From Sediminibacterium sp. FEMGT703S (GTDB lineage Bacteria > Bacteroidota > Bacteroidia > Chitinophagales > Chitinophagaceae), in the NCBI GenBank assembly GCA_002786355.1, contig PGCO01000002.1, positions 186,001 to 250,000 of the forward strand: a stretch of DNA of 64,000 nucleotides. The letters are read 5' to 3'. Positions within the stretch are counted from its first letter, which is position 1. Each line of letters starts with the position of its first letter. The notes under the pieces are model-generated. The model was given only the letters and a program-made list of their open reading frames with translations, searched no databases and was not told where the DNA came from. The position numbers were made by a program, and so were the translations under genes. Below, one piece after another: positions 8,948 to 17,668 of this stretch.

Positions 8948-9943
8948 GTGGCTACAAAGTTTTCTAAAGAAACCTACCTCTATTGGTATGAATTAATGCA
9001 GCTGATCCGTCAGTTTGAATTAAAATCAGAAGAAATGTACAAAATGGCTGGAAAAATCCGCGGATTTTTTCATGCTTACATTGGTCAGGAAGCAATTGCT
9101 GCTGGTTGTATGACAGCCACTCAAGCTGATGACCCTTTTATTACTGCTTATCGTGATCACGGTTTGGCCTTAGCTAAAGGTGTATCAGCTAATGCTTGTA
9201 TGGCAGAGTTATACGGTAAAGCAACTGGTTGTGCAAAGGGTAAAGGTGGAAGTATGCACTTCTTTAGTGTCGAACACAAGTTTTTTGGCGGACATGGTAT
9301 TGTGGGAGCTCAAATTGGAACTGGAGCTGGTTTGGCATTTGCTGAAAAATACAAGGGTACCGAAAATGTGGTGCTTTGTTATTTTGGAGATGGCGCTGCT
9401 CGTCAGGGTATGTTGCATGAAACTTTTAACCTTGCAATGCTTTGGAAATTACCAGTCATTTTTATTTGCGAAAATAACAATTACGCGATGGGAACTTCCA
9501 TTGAAAGAACCAGCAACGTAATTGATATTTATAAGTTAGCGGATGCTTATGAAATGCCTGCAGACAAAATAGATGGCATGACTCCTGAAGCGGTGCATGA
9601 TGCCGTTGCAAGAGCAGTGAAAAGAGCTAGAGAAGGCGATGGCCCAACGCTACTCGAAATGAAAACCTATCGCTACAAAGGGCATTCTGTTTCTGATCCA
9701 CAAAAATACAGATCTAAGGAAGAGGTAGAAGAATACAAAGACCAAGATCCAATTACCAAAGTGGCTGCAACTATTTTAGAAAATGGATTTGCAACTCAAG
9801 CTGAGATAGATATTATTAATGCTCGTGTTAATGCAATAGTTGATGAATCTGTTAAGTTTGCAGAAGAAAGTCCATGGCCAGATGACAATGAAGTGTTGAA
9901 AGACGTTTACATTGACCAGAACTATCCATTTATCGTAGATTAA
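8948..9943 (+). CDS. pdhA: Pyruvate dehydrogenase E1 component, alpha subunit
   Basis: The E1 alpha subunit binds thiamine diphosphate and, with the beta subunit, decarboxylates pyruvate and acetylates lipoyl-E2. The ThDP motif is visible as GDGAARQGMLHETFNLA followed by ENNNYAMGTS, the family pattern GDG...NN. The phosphorylation-loop-like region YRYKGHSVSDPQKYRSKEE is also present. Its 331 residues match short bacterial E1 alpha. The start is GTG at 8948; the first downstream Met would remove the conserved N-terminal helix. The beta and E2 genes are not in the window. Confidence 0.93.
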   Translation: MATKFSKETYLYWYELMQLIRQFELKSEEMYKMAGKIRGFFHAYIGQEAIAAGCMTATQADDPFITAYRDHGLALAKGVSANACMAELYGKATGCAKGKGGSMHFFSVEHKFFGGHGIVGAQIGTGAGLAFAEKYKGTENVVLCYFGDGAARQGMLHETFNLAMLWKLPVIFICENNNYAMGTSIERTSNVIDIYKLADAYEMPADKIDGMTPEAVHDAVARAVKRAREGDGPTLLEMKTYRYKGHSVSDPQKYRSKEEVEEYKDQDPITKVAATILENGFATQAEIDIINARVNAIVDESVKFAEESPWPDDNEVLKDVYIDQNYPFIVD

Positions 9944-9969
9944 TTTATCAAACAGTATAATCAATTATA

Positions 9970-10659
9970 ATGAGCGAAAATCAAGCGCCTGAAGTTGTAT
10001 CTCAAGAGGCAGCACATAAAGTAGAATCAAGTTTTGCAAAAATTCAAAAGCCACTAATTGGCGCTATTGTAGCTGTATTAGTAATTGGCGGAGGTTGGTT
10101 TGCCTACCAACAATATGTTGTTAAACCTAAAGAAGAAAAAGCTGCAGAAGCTATATTTAAGGCAGAACAATATTTTGCATTAGACTCTTCTAGATTGGTT
10201 TTAAACGGAGACGGACAGAACAAAGGAGTATTAAATGTAATTAGCAATTTTGGCGGAACTAAAGCCGCTAACCTAGCACATTATTATGCGGGAATTAGTT
10301 ATTTAAAATTAGGTGAGTTTGACAATGCTGTAAAACACCTTAAAGATTTTTCATCCGATGCAAAGCAAGTGCAACTATTAGCAACTGGTTGTTTAGGTGA
10401 CGCATATGCAGAACTAAATAAAAAAGAAGAAGCAATAGATGCTTACAAAAAAGCGGCAGCTACTTTTGTAGAAGATGAAACCAATTCTTCTGAATATTTA
10501 TTCCGTGCTGCTTTATTGTTAGAAACCACAGGTAAAACCACTGAGGCTTTGGAATTATACAAAGAATTAAAAACAAAATTCCCTAAAACAGATAAAGGTT
10601 TTCAAGCAGATAAATATATTTATCGTTTGAGCATCGAGAAAAATGATCTTGCTGAATAA
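9970..10659 (+). CDS. Membrane-anchored tetratricopeptide repeat protein (YfgM-like)
   Basis: 229 residues: a cytoplasmic N-terminus, one membrane helix at about 30-47 (LIGAIVAVLVIGGGWFAY), then TPR-like helices (HYYAGISYLKLGEFDNAVKHL, AYAELNKKEEAIDAYKKA, ALLLETTGKTTEALELY). The architecture resembles YfgM, an inner-membrane protein that interacts with the Sec translocon and periplasmic chaperones. That role is inferred from architecture only. Its stop overlaps the ribH start in TAATG, so the two are probably translationally coupled. Confidence 0.82.
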   Translation: MSENQAPEVVSQEAAHKVESSFAKIQKPLIGAIVAVLVIGGGWFAYQQYVVKPKEEKAAEAIFKAEQYFALDSSRLVLNGDGQNKGVLNVISNFGGTKAANLAHYYAGISYLKLGEFDNAVKHLKDFSSDAKQVQLLATGCLGDAYAELNKKEEAIDAYKKAAATFVEDETNSSEYLFRAALLLETTGKTTEALELYKELKTKFPKTDKGFQADKYIYRLSIEKNDLAE

Positions 10660-11138
10660 TGGCTACCAAAGGAAATAAATCATTAAACAAAGGCATCCCT
10701 ACCCTAGAGGATGCCTTTGTTGTTATCATTAAAACGGAATGGAACAGCGCTATCATCAACGCTTTAGAAAAAGGGGCTAAAAAAGTATTAAAAACTGCTT
10801 CATCTGCTGTTAAAACATTAGTAGTTCCTGGCGCATTCGAATTACCCTTTGCGGTTAAACAACATTATACCTATAGCAAGCGCATACCAGACGCGTATAT
10901 AGTATTGGGAGCCGTAATTCAAGGCGACACACCCCATTTTGACTATGTGTGCAAAGGGGTAACAGATGGGATCATGCAGTTAAACTTACAAATTGACGTG
11001 CCCGTTGTTTTTGGCGTGTTAACTGTTTTAAATGAACAACAAGCGATTGAAAGAATTGGCGGAGTGCATGGACATAAGGGCGAAGAAGCTGCAATAACTG
11101 CGCTAAAAATGATTCAATTGAATCGTTCAATTAAATAA
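10659..11138 (+). CDS. ribH: 6,7-Dimethyl-8-ribityllumazine synthase
   Basis: Condenses 5-amino-6-ribitylamino-uracil with dihydroxybutanone phosphate, the penultimate step of riboflavin synthesis. The family motifs VVPGAFELP, GAVIQGDTPHFDYV (catalytic His in PHFDYV) and VPVVFGVLT are present and the 159 residues are standard. The start overlaps the preceding stop by one base. A perfect 13-bp hairpin lies within the first 21 codons. No FMN riboswitch is present upstream, and the other rib genes are elsewhere. Confidence 0.95.
   Translation: MATKGNKSLNKGIPTLEDAFVVIIKTEWNSAIINALEKGAKKVLKTASSAVKTLVVPGAFELPFAVKQHYTYSKRIPDAYIVLGAVIQGDTPHFDYVCKGVTDGIMQLNLQIDVPVVFGVLTVLNEQQAIERIGGVHGHKGEEAAITALKMIQLNRSIK
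10686..10721 (+). promoter_or_regulatory. Perfect 13-bp hairpin inside the start of ribH
   Basis: AACAAAGGCATCC (10686-10698) pairs perfectly with GGATGCCTTTGTT (10709-10721) across a 10-base loop. It begins 27 bases after the ribH start codon, within codons for LNKGIPTLEDAFV. The left arm is A-rich and the right arm ends TTTGTTGTT, so it resembles an intrinsic terminator. A role in attenuation or translation is inferred. Confidence 0.45.
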
Positions 11139-11144
11139 CAGAAG

Positions 11145-11864
11145 ATGAACGTACACATATTTGTTCCTTGCTTTATAGATCAACTATACCCTGATGTGGC
11201 TTTTAATATGGTGAAAGTATTAAAGAAAGCCGGATGTAAAGTTCATTATAATACTTCTCAAACTTGCTGTGGTCAGCCCGCATTTAATGCTGGATTTCAT
11301 GGAGAAGCAAAAGAAGTATGCACAAAATTTTTACAAGATTTTGAAGGAGCTGATTATATTGTTGCCCCTAGTGCAAGTTGCGTTGGTTTTGTGAAAAACT
11401 ATTACAAACAATTATTTGAGAACGCTGTATATAAAACGCAAGCCGCCAAAACTGCTGAGCGAATTTTTGAATTTTCTGATTTCTTAGTAAACGTTTTAAA
11501 ACAAACTGAATTTGGTGCTGTACTAACTGAAAAAGCCACTTACCACGATAGTTGTGCAGCACTCAGGGAATGTAAAATTAAAAATGAACCTAGGATCTTA
11601 TTAAATAATGTAGCAGGTTTAGAATTGGTTGAAATGAATGATGTTGAAACCTGTTGTGGGTTTGGCGGAACCTTTGCTGTAAAATTTGAACCCATCAGTA
11701 TTGCTATGGGAAATCAAAAAATAAACAATGCTTCTGACACAGGAGCGACCTTACTCATTAGCACCGATATGAGTTGCTTAATGCATATAGATGGCTGTGC
11801 TAAGCACGAAGGCAAGAATATGAAAATGATGCACTTAGCTGATGTATTAGCAAGTGGTTGGTAG
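11145..11864 (+). CDS. Fe-S oxidoreductase subunit of LldE/LutA type (two CCG domains)
   Basis: 239 residues with two cysteine-rich CCG domains: TCCGQPAFNAGF at about residue 43 and ETCCGFGGTFAVKF near residue 170. SASC and DSCAALRE supply further cysteines. The family includes LldE/LutA/YkgE, a subunit of the Fe-S lactate-oxidising complex, and related heterodisulfide-type oxidoreductases. The partner genes (LutB/LutC) are not nearby, so lactate as substrate is inference. It starts 6 bases after ribH. Confidence 0.85.
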   Translation: MNVHIFVPCFIDQLYPDVAFNMVKVLKKAGCKVHYNTSQTCCGQPAFNAGFHGEAKEVCTKFLQDFEGADYIVAPSASCVGFVKNYYKQLFENAVYKTQAAKTAERIFEFSDFLVNVLKQTEFGAVLTEKATYHDSCAALRECKIKNEPRILLNNVAGLELVEMNDVETCCGFGGTFAVKFEPISIAMGNQKINNASDTGATLLISTDMSCLMHIDGCAKHEGKNMKMMHLADVLASGW

Positions 11865-11871
11865 ATATTAC

Positions 11872-11903
11872 CCTAACTCCCACTTTTTAGCCTAACTCCC
11901 ACT
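11872..11903. repeat. Short direct repeat duplicating the 3' end of rnr
   Basis: CCTAACTCCCACT occurs at 11872-11884 and again at 11891-11903, a 19-base period. The second copy encodes the last residues of ribonuclease R (EWELG); the first lies just past its stop. It looks like a small slippage or duplication event around the stop codon. Confidence 0.6.
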
Positions 11904-13848
11904 CAAAATCTAATTGACGCTTTTCTAAGTTCGCTGCCACTAGTGTAACGGTAACTTTATCGCCCATTTTAAATATTCGTCCACTGCGTCTGCCAACCAA
12001 ACTATATTCGGATTCTACGAGCCTAAAATCATCAAAATCGCTAAGGCTTACAATACTTACCAATCCTTCGCATTTATGATCAATTGTTTCTACAAAGAAG
12101 CCAAAACTAGTAACGCCACTCACTACTCCTTCAAATGTTTCACCCACGTGAGATTGTAAAAACTCTACTTGTTTGTATTTATTCCCAGCTCTTTCGCACT
12201 CCATTGCAGCACGCTCTCTTTCACTGGTATGTTTACATTTCTCAGTCATTTTTTTATCAATCATTGGAGCGCCATCTAGTACACTCTGTAATACCCGATG
12301 AACCAAAACATCAGGGTATCTTCTTATGGGAGAAGTAAAATGACAGTAATGATCGAATGCTAAACCATAGTGACCAATATTTTCTGGAGTGTAAATCGCC
12401 TTGGCCATGGTCCTTATACCAAGTTGTTCTAATACATGCTGTTCAGGTTTACCCTGTGCATCGGCCAACATTCCATTAAAGCTATGTGCAATGGCTTGAG
12501 GGCTTGATATATCAAAACTATGGCCATATCGTTTGGCATATTGAATAAATGGTGCTAGTTTTTCTTCATCGGGTTGATCATGTACGCGATATGGGAACGG
12601 TATAGGTTTCTTATTAACATGTTGCTTAGCAATATTTTCTGCTACTGTTCTATTCGCCAACAACATAAATTCTTCAATTAATTGGTGCGACTCTTTACTC
12701 TCTTTTACTAGAATACCAATAGGAACGCCTTTTTCATCTAGCTGAAACCTTACTTCCTGAGAAGAAAAATTAATAGCCCCTTTACTGAATCTTTTCTTCC
12801 TTAATTTTTGTGCAATATCGTTGAGTAATAAAATTTCATCTTTATGTAACCCATCTTTGGTTTCTATAATTTGTTGCACATCTTCATATGTGTATCGATG
12901 GTCAGAATGAATCACAGTTCTTCCTAACCAATATTGTTTTACATCGCCATTTTCATTGGTTTGAAAAATAGCAGAGAAAGTAAGCTTGTCTTCGTGGGGT
13001 CTTAAAGAGCAAAGTTCATTAGAAATATGTTCAGGCAACATTGGGTTTACCCTATCTGGCAAATATACAGAAGTAGCTCTTCTATAAGCTTCCGTATCCA
13101 ATGCAGAATCTGGCACCACATAATGACTTACATCTGCAATATGCACCCCTATTTCATATTTGTTGTCACCTAATTTTCTTATAGAAATTGCATCATCAAA
13201 GTCTTTTGCATCTACAGGGTCAATAGTAAACGTTAGTAAGGCCCTACAATCCCTTCTCTTGGCAATTTCTGCTTCATCAATAATATCTACTAATCTACCC
13301 GCTTCTTCTAAAACTTCATCAGAAAAACTCAATGGGAATCCCGCTTCAGCTAAGATCTCTTTCATTGCTGCGTCATTCACATCATCTGGTGCCATTACAC
13401 TAATAACTTCTCCAACAGGCTTTTTATCTTCCTTCTCCCATCGAACCAACTTTACCAATACTTTATCTCTATGCTTTGCCCCATTGATTGAATTCATAGG
13501 GATATATAAATCTGGCATTGGCTTATCAGAATCTGGTACAAAAAAAGCATGATGTGCAGACACCTGTAATCTACCTATGAACTCTGTTTGTTTACGTTCT
13601 ACTACTTCAGTGATTTTTCCCTCTTTTTTACCAGTTCGTACATTCTCTCTAATTACTTTTACTCTAACCAGATCACCATTCAGTGCTGTTCCAAAATCAT
13701 TGGGCTTAACCAAAACATCTCCTGACTGATCATCAATTAATACATAACCCATTCCTGAACGAGTTACTTCTAGCTTCCCTTTCAGGGTTTGTACAGTAAT
13801 TGTTTTTGCTTTTTGTTTCTGCTTAGACTTTGGCTTTTTAGTACTCAT
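11887..13848 (-). CDS. rnr: Ribonuclease R (RNase II/R family exoribonuclease)
   Basis: A processive 3'-to-5' exoribonuclease that degrades structured RNA. A lysine-rich N-terminus (STKKPKSKQKQKAK) leads into cold-shock OB folds, then the RNB catalytic domain with FTIDPVDAKDFDDAIS (metal-binding aspartates at about residues 205-220) and HYCHFTSPIRRYPDVLVHR, and finally an S1 domain (FEGVVSGVTSFGFFVE). The 653 residues are slightly shorter than the E. coli enzyme because the basic C-terminal tail is missing. Its start overlaps the lpxK stop by 4 bases (ATGA). Confidence 0.95.
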   Translation of the reverse strand: MSTKKPKSKQKQKAKTITVQTLKGKLEVTRSGMGYVLIDDQSGDVLVKPNDFGTALNGDLVRVKVIRENVRTGKKEGKITEVVERKQTEFIGRLQVSAHHAFFVPDSDKPMPDLYIPMNSINGAKHRDKVLVKLVRWEKEDKKPVGEVISVMAPDDVNDAAMKEILAEAGFPLSFSDEVLEEAGRLVDIIDEAEIAKRRDCRALLTFTIDPVDAKDFDDAISIRKLGDNKYEIGVHIADVSHYVVPDSALDTEAYRRATSVYLPDRVNPMLPEHISNELCSLRPHEDKLTFSAIFQTNENGDVKQYWLGRTVIHSDHRYTYEDVQQIIETKDGLHKDEILLLNDIAQKLRKKRFSKGAINFSSQEVRFQLDEKGVPIGILVKESKESHQLIEEFMLLANRTVAENIAKQHVNKKPIPFPYRVHDQPDEEKLAPFIQYAKRYGHSFDISSPQAIAHSFNGMLADAQGKPEQHVLEQLGIRTMAKAIYTPENIGHYGLAFDHYCHFTSPIRRYPDVLVHRVLQSVLDGAPMIDKKMTEKCKHTSERERAAMECERAGNKYKQVEFLQSHVGETFEGVVSGVTSFGFFVETIDHKCEGLVSIVSLSDFDDFRLVESEYSLVGRRSGRIFKMGDKVTVTLVAANLEKRQLDFEWELG

Positions 13849-14930
13849 GCGTTTGGATTGAAATTAAAATCTTGAATGAATTTAATCAGCAAGTCATTAA
13901 AATGCCAAGATTCATCAAAAAGGATTCGGTGTCTTATAGGGATTACAAAAAAAGGTAGACCCCTTAATTCATCTTTGAATTTGATCAGCCTAACGGCATC
14001 TTTTTCTGTTGTAATAAATAATTTTCTATCAGCAGTAATATCATCAAACTTTTGCTTCATTTCCTTTAAATCGTCTATTGAAAAAATATGATGATCTGGA
14101 TAGTCTTGTTGATAATATGTTGTTGCCTTCTGTAATAGATAATCCTTGAGTGGCTTAGGGTTTGCGATTCCGCATACCAACATCACTTCATCTATCGAAT
14201 GAATGGAATATTGTATACTTGTATCGCAAATATGATAAGGCATACCGTATTCAATACAAGTAAAAAACACTTTCTGTGAAGGCAATGGTTTTAGCTCTCT
14301 CAAAATAGTAGACTTTGTTTGCTCATCCATATCAGGAGGGCATTTTGTAACAATAATCACTTGCGCTCTTTTTGCTGATGCCCATTCATCTCTTAAATCT
14401 CCGGTAGGTAAAAAAAAGTCACTTGTATATAAATTACTATAGTCGGTCAATAAAATATTAAAGCCAGCCCTTACTGTTCTATGTTGAAATGCATCATCTA
14501 ATATGATGGCTTGTAGTTCTGGATGATCTTGTAATAAATGAGGTATAGCCACTAATCTTTCTTCACCAACCGCAACAGCTACATTTGGAAACTTCAATGC
14601 AAACTGCATTGGCTCATCGCCTATTTCTAAGGCTGTAGTTTGTGCATTCGCTAATGCATAGCCCTTCGTTTTTCTTTTGTATCCCCTACTTAAAGTGGCC
14701 ATTTTAAACCTTGGACCTAACAATTCTAATAAATATTCTACCATGGGAGACTTTCCAGTTCCACCTACTGCCAAATTTCCCACGCATATAATCGGGAAAT
14801 TAAATGCAGAAGACTTCATGATATGCTTATCAAATAATCTATTACGAATAATAATGATTAAACCATATAGTGCTGCCAATGGCAACAACAGTACTCGAAA
14901 TGATTTTAGAAAAATGGTATTAAAATTCAT
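13845..14930 (-). CDS. lpxK: Tetraacyldisaccharide 4'-kinase
   Basis: Phosphorylates the 4' position of the tetraacyldisaccharide-1-phosphate lipid A precursor at the inner membrane. An N-terminal membrane-associated helix (FRVLLLPLAALYGLIIIIRN) is followed by the P-loop VGNLAVGGTGKSPMVEYL at about residues 51-68, ILDDAFQHRTV and the late ITTEKDAVRL motif. Length 361 fits. It overlaps the upstream cyclo-ligase by 11 bases and rnr by 4, forming a tight three-gene operon. It shows the cell makes lipid A, hence a Gram-negative envelope. Confidence 0.95.
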   Translation of the reverse strand: MNFNTIFLKSFRVLLLPLAALYGLIIIIRNRLFDKHIMKSSAFNFPIICVGNLAVGGTGKSPMVEYLLELLGPRFKMATLSRGYKRKTKGYALANAQTTALEIGDEPMQFALKFPNVAVAVGEERLVAIPHLLQDHPELQAIILDDAFQHRTVRAGFNILLTDYSNLYTSDFFLPTGDLRDEWASAKRAQVIIVTKCPPDMDEQTKSTILRELKPLPSQKVFFTCIEYGMPYHICDTSIQYSIHSIDEVMLVCGIANPKPLKDYLLQKATTYYQQDYPDHHIFSIDDLKEMKQKFDDITADRKLFITTEKDAVRLIKFKDELRGLPFFVIPIRHRILFDESWHFNDLLIKFIQDFNFNPNA

Positions 14931-15486
14931 AAATACGCTTAGGGGTAATACCTAGATGTAAAGGTATATCAAATTCATGGGTGTCGCTGATTAGGGATAT
15001 TGGATCGAAGTAAGAAAATCCAATTAATGCGGTATGGCTTGATTTATTAGCTAAAAAACGATCATAAAATCCTTTGCCATACCCCACCCGATATCCCGCC
15101 TCATCAAAAACCAATAATGGAACTAATACTAAATCAATTTTATTTAACGGAACGACTTCACCTTCTTTAGGCTCTGTAATACCCCAATGGTTGGTAGCAT
15201 AAACTGTATCTTCATTCACCAAAATAGCTTCCATATTTACCCCATCTTTAACTACTGGATAAGCAATTTGTAAATTTGGAATGATATGCCTTAAATAACC
15301 ATTAAACAAATGTGTATTGGGTTCTGCTTTATTTGCCATTGGCCAGTATGTCAATACCATTTGAATCTCTTCAAAATTGATTTGTTGAAATTGAATCAAT
15401 AATAAATCATCCAATTTTAACCGCTCTGCTCCGTGTAATTCATTTCTTTTGTTAAGATAATGGGCTCTTAATTCTGCTTTCAGCAT
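14920..15486 (-). CDS. 5-Formyltetrahydrofolate cyclo-ligase
   Basis: Converts 5-formyl-THF to 5,10-methenyl-THF with ATP, recycling a folate dead-end product. The family motif RVGYGKGFYDRFLA (substrate-binding loop) and the N-terminal basic LKAELRAHYLNKRNEL are clear; 188 residues is normal. It is first in the three-gene minus-strand operon with lpxK and rnr. No exact TAnnTTTG box was found directly before it. Confidence 0.93.
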   Translation of the reverse strand: MLKAELRAHYLNKRNELHGAERLKLDDLLLIQFQQINFEEIQMVLTYWPMANKAEPNTHLFNGYLRHIIPNLQIAYPVVKDGVNMEAILVNEDTVYATNHWGITEPKEGEVVPLNKIDLVLVPLLVFDEAGYRVGYGKGFYDRFLANKSSHTALIGFSYFDPISLISDTHEFDIPLHLGITPKRIYEF

Positions 15487-15582
15487 AACCTTTTTTGTGG
15501 GCTTGTGTAAAATCTTCGCTGCAATTTACCAAATAGCCAATCAATTCGATATTTTTATGTAAATCCAATATTACTATTTGAT

Positions 15583-17229
15583 ATGAAAAAAATATTTTTG
15601 ACCTATATATTTCTTTCTATTTGCTTGAATAGCTTTTCGCAAGATGCTAGTTCAATCATTCCAAAACCTGCATTTATTAGTTACCCGCAAAGCGTTGAAC
15701 CTTTTGTATTATCGAATAAATTGAACATTTTTTACGATGACCCCTACCTACCACAAGCAGCATATTTAAAAGAAAATATAACTAAACAAACAGGGATTGT
15801 GCTTGAAATCATAAAAAATACAGGTACAAATGAAACGAGTAAAATCGGTATTTACCTTGTTCCCATTTCATCATCAAATTATACCCCTGAAAAATATGAA
15901 CTAAATATAAATAAGCAAACCATCTCTATTGAATTCTTCGATTTGCGAGGACTTATTAATGGCATTCAAAGTTTATTACAATTAATACCAATTGGTCAAT
16001 TTAAATCTGCAAATATTTCCCCGGTTCATATAGAAGATCAACCTAGATTTTCATATAGAGGAATGCATTTAGATGTTGTAAGACATATTTTTCCTGTAAG
16101 TTATATTAAGAAATACATCGACTATTTAGCATTTCACAAATTCAATACTTTCCATTGGCATCTAACTGATGACCAAGGATGGAGAATTGAAATGGAGGCT
16201 TATCCCAAACTGAACACTATTGGTTCTTATAGGAAAGAAACTTTAATTGGTCATTTTAAAGATAGTCCCGCCCAGTATGATGGAGTCCGATATGGTGGAT
16301 ACTATACCAAATCTGAAATAAAAGATATTGTGCAATACGCAGCCATCAGGGCTATAACGGTAATACCTGAAATAGATATACCTGGGCATAGCCGAGCAGC
16401 CATTGCAGCTTATCCTGAGCTAAGCACTAAACCAGATACTATTTGGGATGTTGCTACTACTTGGGGAATGTATAATCGGCAAAACAATGTATTGGCACCC
16501 AAACCAGCTACTTTTCGCTTTTTAGAAAAAGTATTTGATGAAGTAATTGAGCTATTCCCTTCTCCCTATATTCATGTTGGTGGAGACGAATGCAGTAAAA
16601 TATGGTGGAAGCAGGATCCTGCAACGCAATTGTTCATGAAAGAAAAAGGGTTGAAAAATGAAACTGCATTACAAACCTATTTTATTGAGTTTATTGCCAA
16701 TCATGTTAAAACAAAAGGCAAACAAACCATTGGTTGGCATGAAATTAATGAAGGTGATTTAGACACTTCAACCATTGTAATGAACTGGGGAACTGAAAAA
16801 CAAGCTATTGAAGCAGCAAGTAAAGGATTCAAAGTGATCAATACACCTGGCAAACCATTTTATTTTGATCATTATCAGTCCTTAGATTCCAAAGACAGTT
16901 TAGCCATTCACGGTTACAACCCTTTAGAAGCTGTATACAATTATAATCCTATACCAGCTGCTGTAATTCAAAAAGGACTAAGCAATAAAATTATAGGTGG
17001 ACAAGCCAATGTTTGGACAGAATATATGAGTAATGAAAAAAAGGTAGACTATATGATACTCCCTAGAATGACTGCTTTAAGTGAAACACTTTGGAGTAAT
17101 TCTGAAAAAAAGAACTACGCAGATTTTTTAAAAAGAATTGAGAGAACAGCCATTCCAAGATATCAATTTTGGAATAGCAGTTATTTTAAAGACTATGTTA
17201 AATGGGATTTAAGCAAATCGGCTAAATAA
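15583..17229 (+). CDS. Secreted beta-N-acetylhexosaminidase (GH20), copy 1
   Basis: Removes terminal beta-linked GlcNAc or GalNAc, for example from chitooligosaccharides. A signal peptide (about residues 1-19, SFSQ cleavage) leads to a GH20b N-terminal domain, then the GH20 barrel with YRGMHLDVVRHIF, FHWHLTDDQGWRIE and the catalytic pair Asp335-Glu336 in HVGGDECSK. Substrate-assisted catalysis via the acetamido group is known for GH20. It is a paralogue of the copy at 30.8 kb but lacks a short insertion present there at about residues 280-290. It is followed by a terminator. Confidence 0.93.
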   Translation: MKKIFLTYIFLSICLNSFSQDASSIIPKPAFISYPQSVEPFVLSNKLNIFYDDPYLPQAAYLKENITKQTGIVLEIIKNTGTNETSKIGIYLVPISSSNYTPEKYELNINKQTISIEFFDLRGLINGIQSLLQLIPIGQFKSANISPVHIEDQPRFSYRGMHLDVVRHIFPVSYIKKYIDYLAFHKFNTFHWHLTDDQGWRIEMEAYPKLNTIGSYRKETLIGHFKDSPAQYDGVRYGGYYTKSEIKDIVQYAAIRAITVIPEIDIPGHSRAAIAAYPELSTKPDTIWDVATTWGMYNRQNNVLAPKPATFRFLEKVFDEVIELFPSPYIHVGGDECSKIWWKQDPATQLFMKEKGLKNETALQTYFIEFIANHVKTKGKQTIGWHEINEGDLDTSTIVMNWGTEKQAIEAASKGFKVINTPGKPFYFDHYQSLDSKDSLAIHGYNPLEAVYNYNPIPAAVIQKGLSNKIIGGQANVWTEYMSNEKKVDYMILPRMTALSETLWSNSEKKNYADFLKRIERTAIPRYQFWNSSYFKDYVKWDLSKSAK

Positions 17230-17267
17230 AAAATCCGCTGAGCATTGAGTCCTGCACAGCGGATTTT
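17230..17267. terminator. Intrinsic terminator after the first GH20 gene
   Basis: AAAATCCGCTG (17230-17240) and CAGCGGATTTT (17257-17267) form a perfect 11-bp stem with a 16-base loop. The A and T ends make it usable by both the plus-strand GH20 transcript and the minus-strand small gene ending at 17284. Confidence 0.8.
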
Positions 17268-17283
17268 AATAAGTTTTCTGCAA

Positions 17284-17487
17284 CTAGAATTGTGATTTAA
17301 AATTTCTATTTGCAGACTTCATTTCTCTGTGAATCTTCCAAAGATCAACTGCACGAAATGCTTTCTTTTTTTCTTCTCTGTTTTGAACAAACATGTCTGT
17401 TGCCAAAGTTTCTCTTACTTCTTGTACTAATTCGTTTAAATGCGCCTTATCCATCTGTACGATAGAAGGCATAACTTCACCTTTCAT
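17284..17487 (-). CDS. Small basic protein of unknown function
   Basis: 67 residues, highly charged and predicted helical: a middle stretch LNELVQEVRETLATDMF followed by a basic C-terminus (NREEKKKAFRAVDLWKIHREMK). There is no signal peptide or membrane helix. I do not recognise it. An alternative start is Met6 at 17472. A shared terminator at its 3' end and its own upstream region support it as a real single gene rather than a chance frame. Confidence 0.6.
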   Translation of the reverse strand: MKGEVMPSIVQMDKAHLNELVQEVRETLATDMFVQNREEKKKAFRAVDLWKIHREMKSANRNFKSQF

Positions 17488-17617
17488 TGTATTACTATTT
17501 TAATTTTTTACAAATGTTTTTGAGCAGGGTAGGAAAATTGTCGTAATCGTTAGAATAGAATGGCCTTCTATTTGTCTACCTGTATATTTGATTCTTAATC
17601 GTTGCTCAATTCCGCCG

Positions 17618-17625
17618 CAAATGTA
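17618..17625 (-). promoter_or_regulatory. Possible minus-7 box upstream of the small gene
   Basis: TACATTTG on the minus strand matches TAnnTTTG exactly and is followed by C. Starting here would give a leader of about 125 bases before the small protein gene at 17487. No minus-33 TTTG is seen at the expected spacing. The rest of the 17488-17668 gap holds an exact plus-strand box TATATTTG at 17583-17590 with no plus-strand gene to serve. Confidence 0.35.
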
Positions 17626-17668
17626 CGACGAGTAAGCACAGTAAAAAAATTAAACTGTAAAATAAAAG

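Noticed and set aside
10600..10659. FMN riboswitch before ribH
   Set aside because: The gene directly abuts the TPR gene, leaving no non-coding space, and no conserved RFN-like core is present.
11111..11124. GATTCAATTGAATC palindrome near the end of ribH
   Set aside because: It is explained by the coding sequence (IQLN) and lies inside the gene; nothing else supports a site.
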